Assembly (NCBI GenBank): GCA_963709775.1
Contig: CAVPXS010000001.1
Coordinates: 186,001 to 250,000 of the forward strand
Reading direction: 5' to 3'
From: Salinimicrobium sp963709775
Lineage (GTDB): Bacteria; Bacteroidota; Bacteroidia; Flavobacteriales; Flavobacteriaceae
DNA length: 64,000 nucleotides
A program made the translations under genes and the position numbers. Positions 55,289 to 64,000 of this stretch are shown piece after piece (the first letter of the stretch is position 1; each line of letters begins with the position of its first letter). Below the pieces are notes generated by a model. The model was not told the DNA's origin and searched no databases. It saw only the letters and a list, made by a program, of their open reading frames with translations.

Positions 55289-57757
55289 ATGAAAAAAGCC
55301 TTTTTAAGCTTCCTCTCCTTTCTTTGCTTTACAGGAGCCACTTTTGGTCAGGAAAATCTTACTTATCAAAAACCGCCACAGGAGATCCTGGAACTCGTTG
55401 ATGTTCCACTTGCTCCTTCCACATTGATCGACAGCGATGCCGAAAAGATCGTCTTCCTTTACCGGGACCAATTCAAATCTATAGCCGAATTGAGTGAGGA
55501 AGAAATGCGACTTGGGGGTCTAAGGATCAATCCTGTTACTAACATTAGCAGCCGTGCTACCTACTTTAATAATATTGAAGTAAAGAAAATGGAGGCAGAT
55601 CAACCTACGCAGGTGAAGGGCCTTCCTGAAAACCCACGTCTTACTAACTTCAGCTGGTCGCCAGATGAGTCAAAAATGGCATTTACACATACCACTTCAG
55701 AAGGGGTTGAACTTTGGGTAGCCGATCTTGAAGCTGCAACTGCCAAAAGACTTACCGGCCCTACCCTCAATGCCAACATGAGAGATGTGCTCAACTGGTA
55801 CAGGGACAATTCGGCTATTTTGGTGAAGATGCTTCCCGAAGACCGTAAAAAATTGATTAATCCTGAAACTTCTGTACCTACCGGCCCAACAGTTTCAGTA
55901 AGTGATGGAAAAGAAGCTCAAAACAGGACCTACCAGGACCTGCTAAAAAATCCGACAGATGAATTCAACTTCGAGCAACTAGCCCGTGCCGAACTGGTAA
56001 AGGTGAATCTCGAAGGAAAGACTTCAAAATGGCTGGATCCTAAAATGTACGATGACATTTCTTTTTCTCCCGATGGAGATTATGTGATGGTAAGCCACAT
56101 CAAAAAACCTTTTTCTTACCTCGTGCCTTATTACCGTTTCCCTTCAGAAACTAATATCTACACCAAGGATGGTCAACTTGTAAACCAGGTGAACCAGGTG
56201 CCTCTTACAGAAGATCTTCCGAAGGGCTTTATGGCAGAAAGAGAAGGTCGGAGAAACCTTAGCTGGAGAAATGATTCACCATCCACTCTTGTATATGTAG
56301 AAGCACTTGATGGTGGTGACCCCGAAAGAGAAGCTGAGTTTAGAGATGAAGTATTTCTTCTGGAAGCTCCGTTCAAGGGGGAAGGAAAATCAATTCTAAA
56401 AACAAAAGACCGATACGCAGGAATTATCTGGGGTGATAAAAACACCGCAATAGCCAATGACTACTGGTGGAACAATCGTAACACCCGCACCTATGTTTTT
56501 GACCCATCAAACCCGGGGCAGGATCCTAAGGTAATTTTTAATCGTAATTACCAGGATCGCTACAGTGATCCCGGAAGCTTTGTGAGAGTAAAAAATAAGT
56601 TCGGGCAACAGGTGCTAAAAATAGTAAATGACGACACTTTCCTTCTCGGAGACGGATTTACTCCCGAAGGACAATATCCATTCGTGGATCGTCTTGACCT
56701 TGAGACCGGCGAAACAAAAAGGCTATACCAGTCCAGCTATAATGACCGAAAAGAGACTTTGGTCGAAGCCATAGACATGGAAGAAGGAGAGATCCTGGTA
56801 AGAATTGAAGCTTCTACCGAATATCCAAATTACTTTATACGTGATATTGATAATGAAGAGGATCTAACCCGGGTTACTTCTTTTGAAAATCCTTTTAAAA
56901 GTCTTGAAGAGGTAAGCAAAGAAGTGATTACCTACAAAAGAGAAGACGGGCTTGACCTCAACGCAACCTTGTATTTACCTGCAGGATATGATAAAGAAAA
57001 TCCTGAAGAGCTGCCAATGATCGTTTGGGCATACCCAAGGGAATTTAAAGACAAGGCTTCTGCCGGACAAAATACTTCTAATGCAAATGATTTTACCTAT
57101 CCATACTATGGTTCTCCTGTTTATTGGGTAAACCGCGGATATGTGGTTCTGGATGACGCTTCTTTTCCTATTGTAGGGGAAGGAGAGGATGAGCCAAATG
57201 ACAGCTTTAGAAATCAACTTGTTGCCAATGGAAAAGCAGCTATTGATGCTGTTGACGAAATGGGTTATATCGACAGGGACAGAGTTGCTGTAGGTGGACA
57301 TAGCTATGGCGCCTTTATGACAGCTAACCTTCTATCCCACTCCAATCTCTTTGCTGCCGGAATTGCACGAAGCGGTGCTTACAACCGTACGCTTACCCCT
57401 TTTGGATTCCAGAGCGAGGAGAGAAATTACTGGGAAGCACCGGAAGTTTATTACAATATGTCTCCTTTTATGCATGCCGATAAAATGAAGACTCCGCTGC
57501 TACTTATCCATGGAGAAGCCGATAATAACTCGGGAACCTACCCCATGCAGAGTGAACGTTATTTCAACGCCTTAAAAGGTCTTGGTGCAACTGCCAGACT
57601 GGTTATGTTGCCAAAAGAAAGTCATGGGTACAGTGCAAAGGAATCTGTATTGCACGTACTTTGGGAGCAGGATCAATGGCTTGAGAAGTATGTGAAGAAC
57701 AAGGAACAAACTGAAGCTAATATTGAGCAGGCCACGCCCGAGCTTCAGAATAAGTAA
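55289..57757 (+). CDS. S9 family (prolyl oligopeptidase-like) serine peptidase
   Basis: 822 residues with signal peptide ending ATFGQ. N-terminal beta-propeller-like repeats, then an alpha/beta hydrolase domain: Ser672 in GGHSYGAFM, Asp745 in HGEADNN, His779 in KESHGYS. Secreted or periplasmic peptidase; the closest type is the S9C/S9D acylaminoacyl or glutamyl group. Followed by a hairpin terminator. Confidence 0.92.
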   Translation: MKKAFLSFLSFLCFTGATFGQENLTYQKPPQEILELVDVPLAPSTLIDSDAEKIVFLYRDQFKSIAELSEEEMRLGGLRINPVTNISSRATYFNNIEVKKMEADQPTQVKGLPENPRLTNFSWSPDESKMAFTHTTSEGVELWVADLEAATAKRLTGPTLNANMRDVLNWYRDNSAILVKMLPEDRKKLINPETSVPTGPTVSVSDGKEAQNRTYQDLLKNPTDEFNFEQLARAELVKVNLEGKTSKWLDPKMYDDISFSPDGDYVMVSHIKKPFSYLVPYYRFPSETNIYTKDGQLVNQVNQVPLTEDLPKGFMAEREGRRNLSWRNDSPSTLVYVEALDGGDPEREAEFRDEVFLLEAPFKGEGKSILKTKDRYAGIIWGDKNTAIANDYWWNNRNTRTYVFDPSNPGQDPKVIFNRNYQDRYSDPGSFVRVKNKFGQQVLKIVNDDTFLLGDGFTPEGQYPFVDRLDLETGETKRLYQSSYNDRKETLVEAIDMEEGEILVRIEASTEYPNYFIRDIDNEEDLTRVTSFENPFKSLEEVSKEVITYKREDGLDLNATLYLPAGYDKENPEELPMIVWAYPREFKDKASAGQNTSNANDFTYPYYGSPVYWVNRGYVVLDDASFPIVGEGEDEPNDSFRNQLVANGKAAIDAVDEMGYIDRDRVAVGGHSYGAFMTANLLSHSNLFAAGIARSGAYNRTLTPFGFQSEERNYWEAPEVYYNMSPFMHADKMKTPLLLIHGEADNNSGTYPMQSERYFNALKGLGATARLVMLPKESHGYSAKESVLHVLWEQDQWLEKYVKNKEQTEANIEQATPELQNK

Positions 57758-57771
57758 ATTCAAAAAATTGA

Positions 57772-57796
57772 AAAAGCCCGCAATTTGCGGGCTTTT
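57772..57796 (+). terminator. Terminator after the S9 peptidase gene
   Basis: AAAAGCCCGCA / TGCGGGCTTTT stem with a 3-nt loop, U-tract on the + strand. Confidence 0.92.
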
Positions 57797-57868
57797 CTTA
57801 TTTATTGTAGATTCTTCTACTGGTTTTCGAAGGTGTCGAAGAAGTTTTAAATTTCCACTAACTAAAAT

Positions 57869-57921
57869 AAAAAAGCCGGAAACTAATTTGTTCCCGGCTT
57901 TCAATGTTCCTGCGAACATTG
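57869..57921 (-). terminator. Tandem hairpins ending the ABC1 kinase transcript
   Basis: Two stems on the minus strand: CAATGTTC / GAACATTG with a 4-nt loop (57902-57921), then GCCGGAAAC / GTTCCCGGC with one mismatch (57875-57898) followed by six U. Confidence 0.85.
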
Positions 57922-57926
57922 AGCAA

Positions 57927-59235
57927 TCAAGAGTATTGTTTAAAGTTATTGATCTTAACCGTTGCTCCCAGGTCGTGCAGTAAATTGTATAGCCCGAAGA
58001 AAGTCCGGTTGATATAAAGAAAGTGTTTGCTTCCGCGGTTACCATTCATCTTCCTCAACTCCTGATCCTTGCTGTACTTTTCGCTAAGTGTTGTCACCGA
58101 AGTCCAGAAACCTTCATCTGAAAAGTCAAATTCCTCCCCCTGGAAAGGAGCGGTAAATAAGCTCAGCATCTGGTAGAACAATTCTGAGAAGAAGGCAATT
58201 TCCTTTAGGACTGTCCTCTTTCCTCAGGATTTCCAGTTCAAACAGTTTAGCATTAAAAACTTCAGGATCATTGATCTTATCCTTATTGGCAAGCTCAAAG
58301 TAAGGATCGTAAAAATCTTGCGGCACCTGCTTAATGCAGCCGAAATCTATGGCTATTAAATTGTCATCCTCATCTATTAGGAAGTTTCCGGGATGTGGAT
58401 CGGCATGTACCGCTTTTAAGACATGCATTTGGTACATATAAAAATCCCAAAGCGCCTGTCCCAACTTATTTGCCTTTTCTTTATCCTTATTCTGCTTTGC
58501 AAAGTCGCTTAAGTGAAGACCTGTCATCCAGTCCATGGTAATGATCTTTTCACTTGACAACTCGGGATAATATACAGGAAATCTTAGATTAGGAATATGT
58601 TTACATTTTTCTGAAATCTCGATGCTTTGCTGCACTTCGAGCACATAATCTGTCTCTTCCAGCAGCTTTCCTTCCACCTCCTTAAAATATCTTTCGGAAT
58701 CTTTCCCCTGCAAATTGAACATCTTGATGGCAATGGGCTTTACCATGGCAAGGTCTGAGCTAATACTATCGGCCACTCCCGGATACTGGATCTTAACCGC
58801 AAGTTCTTTCCCATCTTTGGTAGCACGGTGTACCTGACCAATACTGGCAGCATTTACAGAATCCAATGAAAAAGTATCAAAAAGTTCATCGGGATATTGC
58901 CCGTGATATTTTTTAAAGGTCTTCCTCACCAAAGGAGCAGAAAGCGGTGGCACGCTGAATTGTGCAAGGCTAAACTTCTCAACATACGCATTGGGAAGCA
59001 GGCTTTTTTCCATAGAGAGCATCTGCGCCACCTTGAGCGCGCTTCCCTTAAGACTTTTTAGCCCATTGTAAATATCTTCCGCATTACTTTCGTCAAGTTG
59101 ATCCCGGGAAAGATCGCCGTTTATTGCCTTTTTTGAGTAGTATTTAAGGTAATTACCTCCTACCCTGATCCCGGTTTGTACCATTTTACCGGTACGGCTT
59201 ATTTTTCCCGTGGGAATTTTATCTATTGTTTTCAT
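57927..59235 (-). CDS. ABC1/UbiB (AarF) family atypical kinase, one frameshift
   Basis: Protein-kinase-like ABC1 family. The A-rich loop VNAASIGQVHRAT, catalytic Lys in AVKIQYPG, HADPHPGNFLI and IDFGCIKQV are intact. The N-terminal KxGQ motif reads KVAQ. Members support isoprenoid quinone synthesis or lipid traffic, with ATPase activity. A +1 in the minus-strand GG at 58202-58203 ends the frame at 58126; removing it restores SPKEIAFFSELFYQMLSLF and about 435 residues. The start MKTIDKIPTGKISR follows the TetR-like gene by 81 bp. Confidence 0.88.
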
Positions 59236-59316
59236 ATTGCTTTAAAATAAAAGCCCGGGGCGGAATAGTAGGGTTAAACCGACCGCGGGCATAATAGAGT
59301 ACTGTTGACAACCTGA

Positions 59317-59988
59317 TTAGGCCATTTTTTCCTTCCAAAGGAATTTTCCAAGATCAAGCACCCTCTCTAAAGGGCTATTTTCAAATAAATCAAATACAGT
59401 ATTGACAGATTTTTCTATAGCCACGTCTGTACTCTCAAATTGTGGCGAATTGTCATCCATCCAAAACTTAAGGAGGAACATCAACTGTACCCAGGCAGCT
59501 TCAGAAAATATGGTTTCCGATCTTTTGAGTAGTTTTCCTTGTTTTTCCTGGTTGCCCTCGCGAATAAGTTCGGCAGTATAGTGTTTCACCTCACGACGAA
59601 GGCCCTTCAGCTGCCGTGCATTCTTCAGCATTGGTTCCTCTTTTCGAAGAGTGAACAGCACATAGCTTCGGTTTGCAGTTAACATTTCAAAAAAGGTATA
59701 GTAAAGGGTGAGCATTTTCTCCCGGTTGTCGAAAGAAGCATATTCTTTGCTGCTCTGCATTACTTCCAGGGTATGTTCAAAAAATCGTTTCCAGATCCCC
59801 ATTTTCAGCCCCTCAAAACTTCCGAAGAAATTATAGAATTCTGTTTCAGTAATATCATGCTGCTTGCAAAACTTGTATACCGTTCCCGGCTCTTCTCCAT
59901 TTTCCAGCACATCATTCATATACATTTCTATAAGACGATCCTGAGTTAAAACCTCATCCTGCTCTTTTATTTTCTTTGCTTTTGCCAT
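59317..59988 (-). CDS. TetR-like transcriptional regulator
   Basis: 223 residues. The N-terminal part (LTQDRLIEMYMNDVLENGE, TVYKFCKQHDITETEFYNFFGSFEGLK) has a TetR-type helix-turn-helix. The ligand-binding half is unassigned. It lies directly upstream of the ABC1 kinase on the same strand and probably regulates it. Divergent from htpG. Confidence 0.8.
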   Translation of the reverse strand: MAKAKKIKEQDEVLTQDRLIEMYMNDVLENGEEPGTVYKFCKQHDITETEFYNFFGSFEGLKMGIWKRFFEHTLEVMQSSKEYASFDNREKMLTLYYTFFEMLTANRSYVLFTLRKEEPMLKNARQLKGLRREVKHYTAELIREGNQEKQGKLLKRSETIFSEAAWVQLMFLLKFWMDDNSPQFESTDVAIEKSVNTVFDLFENSPLERVLDLGKFLWKEKMA

Positions 59989-60091
59989 TGTGTATTAATT
60001 AATTAGGTCAAATTTACAACTTATGTTTAAATTTATAGGTTAAAAATTAAACAATATCGTGTTAATTAAATTTTGCTTTCAGGGAAAGACT

Positions 60092-60112
60092 TTTACGGTA
60101 GTCGTAAAAGAA
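60092..60112. repeat. 8-bp inverted repeat in the htpG upstream region
   Basis: CTTTTACG / CGTAAAAG with a 5-nt loop. It lies between the TetR-like gene and htpG, upstream of the sigma-54-like promoter. It could be an operator or a hairpin; no U-tract follows. Confidence 0.55.
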
Positions 60113-60127
60113 GCTGAAAAATTACTT

Positions 60128-60173
60128 TCGCTGTCAGTTTGTCAGCGATGTTTAGTTGGTACTTTTTTTGACT
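60128..60173 (+). promoter_or_regulatory. Sigma-54-like promoter of htpG with an upstream inverted repeat
   Basis: TTGGTAC-N5-TTGAC at 60156-60172 places GG (60158-60159) and GA (60170-60171) ten bases apart, the sigma-54 -24/-12 spacing, though -12 reads TTGA instead of TTGC. Just upstream, TCGCTG-N9-CAGCGA (60128-60148) contains two direct TGTCAG copies and could bind an activator. No sigma-54 gene is in the window. Confidence 0.5.
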
Positions 60174-60210
60174 TCTCTGTGGGAACGTAAAATTTAATAA
60201 ACTAAAATAT

Positions 60211-62097
60211 ATGGCAACCGGAAACATTAATGTATCTGTTGAAAACATTTTTCCCTTAATTAAAAAGTTTTTATACAGTGATCACGAGATCTTTTTACGC
60301 GAATTGATCTCTAACGCCACAGATGCTACTTTAAAGCTGAAGCACCTCGCCACTATTGGAGAGACTACGGCAGAATATGGCAATCCTGTCATCGAAGTGA
60401 AGATCGACAAGGAAAAGAAACAGCTTATTATAAGCGACCAGGGAATTGGAATGACGAAGGAAGAGGTTGAAAAATATATCAACCAGGTGGCATTTTCGGG
60501 TGCTGAAGAATTTCTTGAAAAGTATAAAGATTCAGCCAAAGACAGCGGAATCATAGGTCACTTCGGGCTTGGATTCTATTCAGCTTTTATGGTGGCCAAC
60601 AAAGTGGAGATCCTCACCAAATCCATTAAAGATGAGCCTGCAGCTCACTGGATCTGTGAAGGTACTACAGAATTTACCCTTGAAGAAGCCGATAAAAAAG
60701 GACACGGGACAGATATAATTCTTCATATCAATGAAGATGACAAAGAGTTCCTTGAAGAGAACAGGATCGAAGAGCTACTTGTGAAATACAACAAGTTCAT
60801 GCCTATCCCAATTAAATTTGGAACTCGTGAAGAAACTTTGGAGCTTCCTGAAGATGCTCCCGAAGATGCAAAACCAGAGACCAAAACGGTAGATAATATC
60901 GTTAACAACACCAACCCGGCCTGGACCAAGCAACCTACAGATCTTGAGGACAAGGATTATAAGGATTTCTACAGGGAACTTTATCCTATGCAGTTCGAAG
61001 AACCTTTGTTCCATATCCACCTAAACGTTGATTATCCATTTAATCTTACCGGAATTCTTTATTTCCCAAAGATGTCTCAGGATATGAACATTCAGAAAGA
61101 TAAGATTCAGCTTTACCAAAACCAGGTTTTCGTAACCGATAATGTGGAAGGTATAGTACCTGAATTCCTTACCATGCTGCGTGGAGTAATAGATTCACCA
61201 GATATCCCGCTGAACGTTTCCCGTTCATACCTGCAGGCAGACGGAGCCGTGAAGAAGATCTCCAGCTATATTACCCGTAAGGTAGCAGATAAGCTGAAGT
61301 CTCTTTTCAATAATAACCGTGAAGATTTCGAGAAAAAGTGGAATGACATCAAGATCGTTATCGAATACGGAATGCTTTCTGAAGATAAGTTCTTCGAAAA
61401 AGCAAAAGACTTTGCTCTTTATCCAACAGTAGACGACAAATATTTCACTTTTGAAGAGTTTATTGAAAAGATCAAGGACAACCAGACCGACAAGGATGGC
61501 AACAGGGTAATCCTTTATGCTTCCAACCAGGATGAGCAGCACAGTTACATCGAGGCAGCCAAAGAAAAAGGTTATGAAGTATTGTTATTGGATTCTCCAA
61601 TCGTATCTCACCTGCTTCAAAAGCTGGAATCGGGAGAAGAGAAAGTATCTTTCACCCGTGTGGATTCAGACCATGTAGACAACCTAATTAAGAAGGACGA
61701 AGAGAAGATCTCTAAATTAAGTGAAGAGGAAAAAGAAAAGCTAAAAGGTGATTTTGAGAAGGTAGTACCAAAAGAGAAGTACACGGTACAACTTGAAGCT
61801 ATGGACAGCAATGCGGCTCCTCTTATTATCACTCAGCCGGAATTCATGCGCCGCATGAAGGAAATGCAGCAAACCGGTGGTGGCGGAATGTTTGGAATGG
61901 GGAACATGCCCGAGATGTATAACCTGGTGGTAAATACCAACCACCCACTGGTTACTGAAATCCTTAACACAAAAACAGAAAAGAAACAGGAACGATTGAT
62001 CAAGCAATCCCTCGACCTGGCGAGACTGTCACAGAACCTCCTAAAAGGGGAAGAATTGACATCATTTATTAAGCGAAGCTTTGAGATGATTAAATAA
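60211..62097 (+). CDS. htpG: Molecular chaperone HtpG (Hsp90)
   Basis: 628 residues. GHKL ATPase domain: FLRELISNATDATLKLKHL, DQGIGMTKEEV, GHFGLGFYSAFMVA; middle domain with GILYFPKM and NVSRSYLQAD; C-terminal dimerisation domain. A Gly/Met-rich stretch (GGGGMFGMGNMP) precedes the final helices. Cytoplasmic stress chaperone. The start ATG follows the sigma-54-like site by 38 bp. Confidence 0.97.
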   Translation: MATGNINVSVENIFPLIKKFLYSDHEIFLRELISNATDATLKLKHLATIGETTAEYGNPVIEVKIDKEKKQLIISDQGIGMTKEEVEKYINQVAFSGAEEFLEKYKDSAKDSGIIGHFGLGFYSAFMVANKVEILTKSIKDEPAAHWICEGTTEFTLEEADKKGHGTDIILHINEDDKEFLEENRIEELLVKYNKFMPIPIKFGTREETLELPEDAPEDAKPETKTVDNIVNNTNPAWTKQPTDLEDKDYKDFYRELYPMQFEEPLFHIHLNVDYPFNLTGILYFPKMSQDMNIQKDKIQLYQNQVFVTDNVEGIVPEFLTMLRGVIDSPDIPLNVSRSYLQADGAVKKISSYITRKVADKLKSLFNNNREDFEKKWNDIKIVIEYGMLSEDKFFEKAKDFALYPTVDDKYFTFEEFIEKIKDNQTDKDGNRVILYASNQDEQHSYIEAAKEKGYEVLLLDSPIVSHLLQKLESGEEKVSFTRVDSDHVDNLIKKDEEKISKLSEEEKEKLKGDFEKVVPKEKYTVQLEAMDSNAAPLIITQPEFMRRMKEMQQTGGGGMFGMGNMPEMYNLVVNTNHPLVTEILNTKTEKKQERLIKQSLDLARLSQNLLKGEELTSFIKRSFEMIK

Positions 62098-62117
62098 GGT
62101 CTAACAATCTTTAAAAG

Positions 62118-62156
62118 AAAAACCGCCTCTCTGCTTATAAGGGAGGCGGTTTTTTA
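62118..62156 (+). terminator. Terminator after htpG
   Basis: CCGCCTCTC / GGGAGGCGG stem (one G-U pair) flanked by A- and T-tracts, 20 bp past the htpG stop. Confidence 0.9.
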
Positions 62157-62245
62157 TTTTGAATTATCGAGGTTCTGTTCTTATGAACTAAAAAAGATTT
62201 CCTGAAGAAATAACATGAATAAATTTAAGGTCCCTACACTCCCAA

Positions 62246-64000
62246 TTACTCCGCCTCAGGACTAACCGGCGTATTTAAATTCCTGAAGATCGTATTAAAA
62301 AAAGTAGGGATATCATACGGTTTTATGATAATATCATTCATCCCGGAATCAAGGATCTCATCCCGCATTTCCTGTACCTCCACTGCTGTCAAGGCGATCA
62401 CAGGAACATCGGGATTAAACTCCCGGATCTTTTGAGTGGTTTCCATTCCGCTTAGACCCGGCATATTAACGTCCATCAATACCACCCCAAAATCTTCCTT
62501 CTTCAGCATTTCAATTGCCTCATATCCATCCCCGGCTACCTTGCATCTAAAATGGCGTTTTTCGAGAACTCTTCTGGTTACAACCTGGTTGATCCTGTTA
62601 TCATCCACAATAAGTGCCTTTTTCAACACATTTTCTTCGGAAGCATTCTCATCTCCAGATCGAGCGACAGTTTCTTCAGTTTCTCCCTCTTCAAACAAAA
62701 TTTCAAAACTAAATACCGATCCTTCACCTTCCTTACTTTCCAGGTGAATTTCTGACCCAAACAATTTTAGCAGGTTCCTTACTATAGGTAAACCTAAACC
62801 TGTACCCTGGTAATTATAATTATTTGCCTTTAACTGGGAAAACTCCTCAAATATCTCTTGTTGTTTATTTTCTGGAATTCCCGCTCCGGTATCCCCGACT
62901 TCAAAATAAATAAGACATTTCCCGTTCTCACAATGCTTAAATGTAGCGTTGATCCAGACCTTACCACGTTCGGTAAATTTCACTGCATTCCCCACAAGGT
63001 TCATGATGATCTGAGAAAGACGTACGGAATCTCCAATAAGGATCCGTGGGATATTATCATCAATGTTTAGTTCAACCGTGTTATTATTTTGATGCCGCGT
63101 AAATTCAAAGGATTTTACGATACCTTTCATAAGACCCTTAAGGTTGAAGGGTGTATTCTCCAGTGAAACCAACCTGGATTCCATTTTGTTCATTTGCAGA
63201 ACATCATTTATAAGAGCCAGTAGGTAATCGGCAGAGAACTTCAGAGATTTGAGGTCCTCTTCAATTTTTTTATTGTGGTTATCTTCAAGCAACAAAGAAG
63301 TCAATCCAACCACCCCATAGAGCGGAGTTCTTAATTCGTGACTTACGGTAGAAAAAAAGCGGCTTTTCAAACTAGATAATCGCTCGGCCTCCTCTTTTGC
63401 CGCTAATAATTCGCTGTTCTTATCCTTTAATTCGAGAATTAGTTTTCTTCTTGCCCGATTATTTCTAACAAGAAGTAAAATAAACAGGAGCATTACAATC
63501 GAGGAAATGAGCATGATATAAAAAAGCTGTTCAGATTTTTCTATTGCCTCATCTTTATATTGTTGCTCTCTTCTTGCACTTTCCAGGTTCTCCCTGTATT
63601 GGTTGGTTTCGAATTGGGCCTGTGCAGCTTCCATTTGCTCCAGTTTTTCCTTTTCGTATAATTCGGCGTCGTATTCGATATACTTATCAAGAGCCTTGTA
63701 AGCTTCTTCAAATTCCTTGTTCTTGAACAAAACTTCGGCATAACCATCATAGGCAGTCACAGCTTCGTAGTAAAGAGAATCTTTTTCGGCAATTGCTATG
63801 GCCTCTTCATAATAGTCCTTGGATCTTTCAAAATTGTCTTTCCCGGAATAATAGTTACCAAAGAGGGAAGCGATTTGACTTTGGAAGTAAGGATCCTTTA
63901 CATCCCCAATAAGTCTTTCAACTTCCACCAAATATGGATAGGCTTCATCGTATTCTTTCATGTAAAGATGGGTCCATCCTTTATTCATGAGAGGTGTTGC
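62246..64000 (-). CDS. TPR-containing hybrid histidine kinase, 5' end beyond window
   Basis: 585 residues visible; the frame is open to the right edge, and TPR-like helices already occupy the first visible residues, so the true start is outside. Order: TPR helices, coiled coil, one membrane segment (LFYIMLISSIVMLLFILLLV), HisKA with VSHELRTPL (His near base 63339), HATPase_c with GDTGAGIP and GTGLGLPIV, then a receiver domain with phospho-Asp in VVLMDVNMPG (near base 62472) and ALTA. Typical Bacteroidota hybrid sensor; input signal unknown. Confidence 0.93.
   Translation of the reverse strand, partial: ATPLMNKGWTHLYMKEYDEAYPYLVEVERLIGDVKDPYFQSQIASLFGNYYSGKDNFERSKDYYEEAIAIAEKDSLYYEAVTAYDGYAEVLFKNKEFEEAYKALDKYIEYDAELYEKEKLEQMEAAQAQFETNQYRENLESARREQQYKDEAIEKSEQLFYIMLISSIVMLLFILLLVRNNRARRKLILELKDKNSELLAAKEEAERLSSLKSRFFSTVSHELRTPLYGVVGLTSLLLEDNHNKKIEEDLKSLKFSADYLLALINDVLQMNKMESRLVSLENTPFNLKGLMKGIVKSFEFTRHQNNNTVELNIDDNIPRILIGDSVRLSQIIMNLVGNAVKFTERGKVWINATFKHCENGKCLIYFEVGDTGAGIPENKQQEIFEEFSQLKANNYNYQGTGLGLPIVRNLLKLFGSEIHLESKEGEGSVFSFEILFEEGETEETVARSGDENASEENVLKKALIVDDNRINQVVTRRVLEKRHFRCKVAGDGYEAIEMLKKEDFGVVLMDVNMPGLSGMETTQKIREFNPDVPVIALTAVEVQEMRDEILDSGMNDIIIKPYDIPTFFNTIFRNLNTPVSPEAE

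Noticed and set aside
60128..60148. CIRCE heat-shock element upstream of htpG
   Set aside because: The spacer is 9 nt as in CIRCE, but the arms TCGCTG/CAGCGA do not match TTAGCACTC/GAGTGCTAA.
1..64000. tRNA, rRNA, insertion sequences or integrated phage
   Set aside because: No tRNA-like T-loop context, transposase, integrase or structural phage gene was recognised on either strand.

Overview
The window is a chromosomal segment from a member of the Bacteroidota, most likely a marine-type Flavobacteriaceae (genus not determined). Several things point there: lipoproteins with an S-D-D-D-D surface-export tail after the lipid-modified Cys, the rpmB-rpmG-DUF4295-ftsY neighbourhood, bacillithiol synthesis (bshC), a TonB-dependent receptor, promoters of the TAnnTTTG type, almost no Shine-Dalgarno sequences, and moderately AT-rich DNA full of short palindromic intergenic repeats. 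I see no rRNA, tRNA, CRISPR array, prophage or insertion sequence. The content is mostly core genome.

Layout: 0-3 kb holds a truncated fasciclin lipoprotein, a MORN/YwqK-repeat protein and three tandem lipocalin-like lipoproteins. 3-11 kb holds mnmA, a nitronate monooxygenase, then a leftward guaA / LysM-binding-protein fusion / OsmC / DUF922 operon, SIMPL and DUF2071 proteins. 11-14.5 kb is a leftward bshC / PLP-decarboxylase pair. 14.5-21 kb is a rightward M14 peptidase / Ca-Na antiporter / M16 peptidase run. 21-26.4 kb is a complete phosphate operon: porin, pstS, pstC, pstA, pstB, phoU. 26.6-30.4 kb has a TVP38 membrane protein, a class V aminotransferase, a DUF2459 protein and class I aldolase. 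30.4-33 kb has rimO and a hypothetical gene embedded in palindromic repeats. 33-40 kb has a D-amino-acid-transaminase-like gene and a glyoxylate block (malate synthase, isocitrate lyase, a glyoxylate-type aminotransferase) with a divergent XRE/ScfR-type regulator. 40-49.5 kb has an amidase, ftsY, ribosomal proteins, cinA-HPt-FAH, an exonuclease, a lipoyl E2 and recR. 49.5-64 kb has a sodium symporter, CoA-binding protein, TonB receptor, KAS III, S9 peptidase, an ABC1 kinase with a TetR-like regulator, htpG and a truncated TPR hybrid histidine kinase.

Eight otherwise well conserved genes are broken by 11 frameshifts. Every one is repaired by removing one base from a short homopolymer (2-4 nt). 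That uniform +1 pattern looks like residual sequencing/assembly error rather than gene decay, so these genes are given as single CDSs with the break positions.

The most interesting non-coding signals are: a 17-bp-phased triple repeat of TTCGC(A/T)AAA plus a palindrome between the glyoxylate genes and their likely regulator; a TAACAT direct repeat with 11-bp spacing before the phosphate operon; a sigma-54-like promoter with an upstream inverted repeat before htpG; two terminator hairpins with no gene in front of them (candidate small RNAs); and several families of palindromic repeats. I found no clear undescribed multi-gene system. The best candidate for new biology is the glyoxylate aminotransferase module with its operator.
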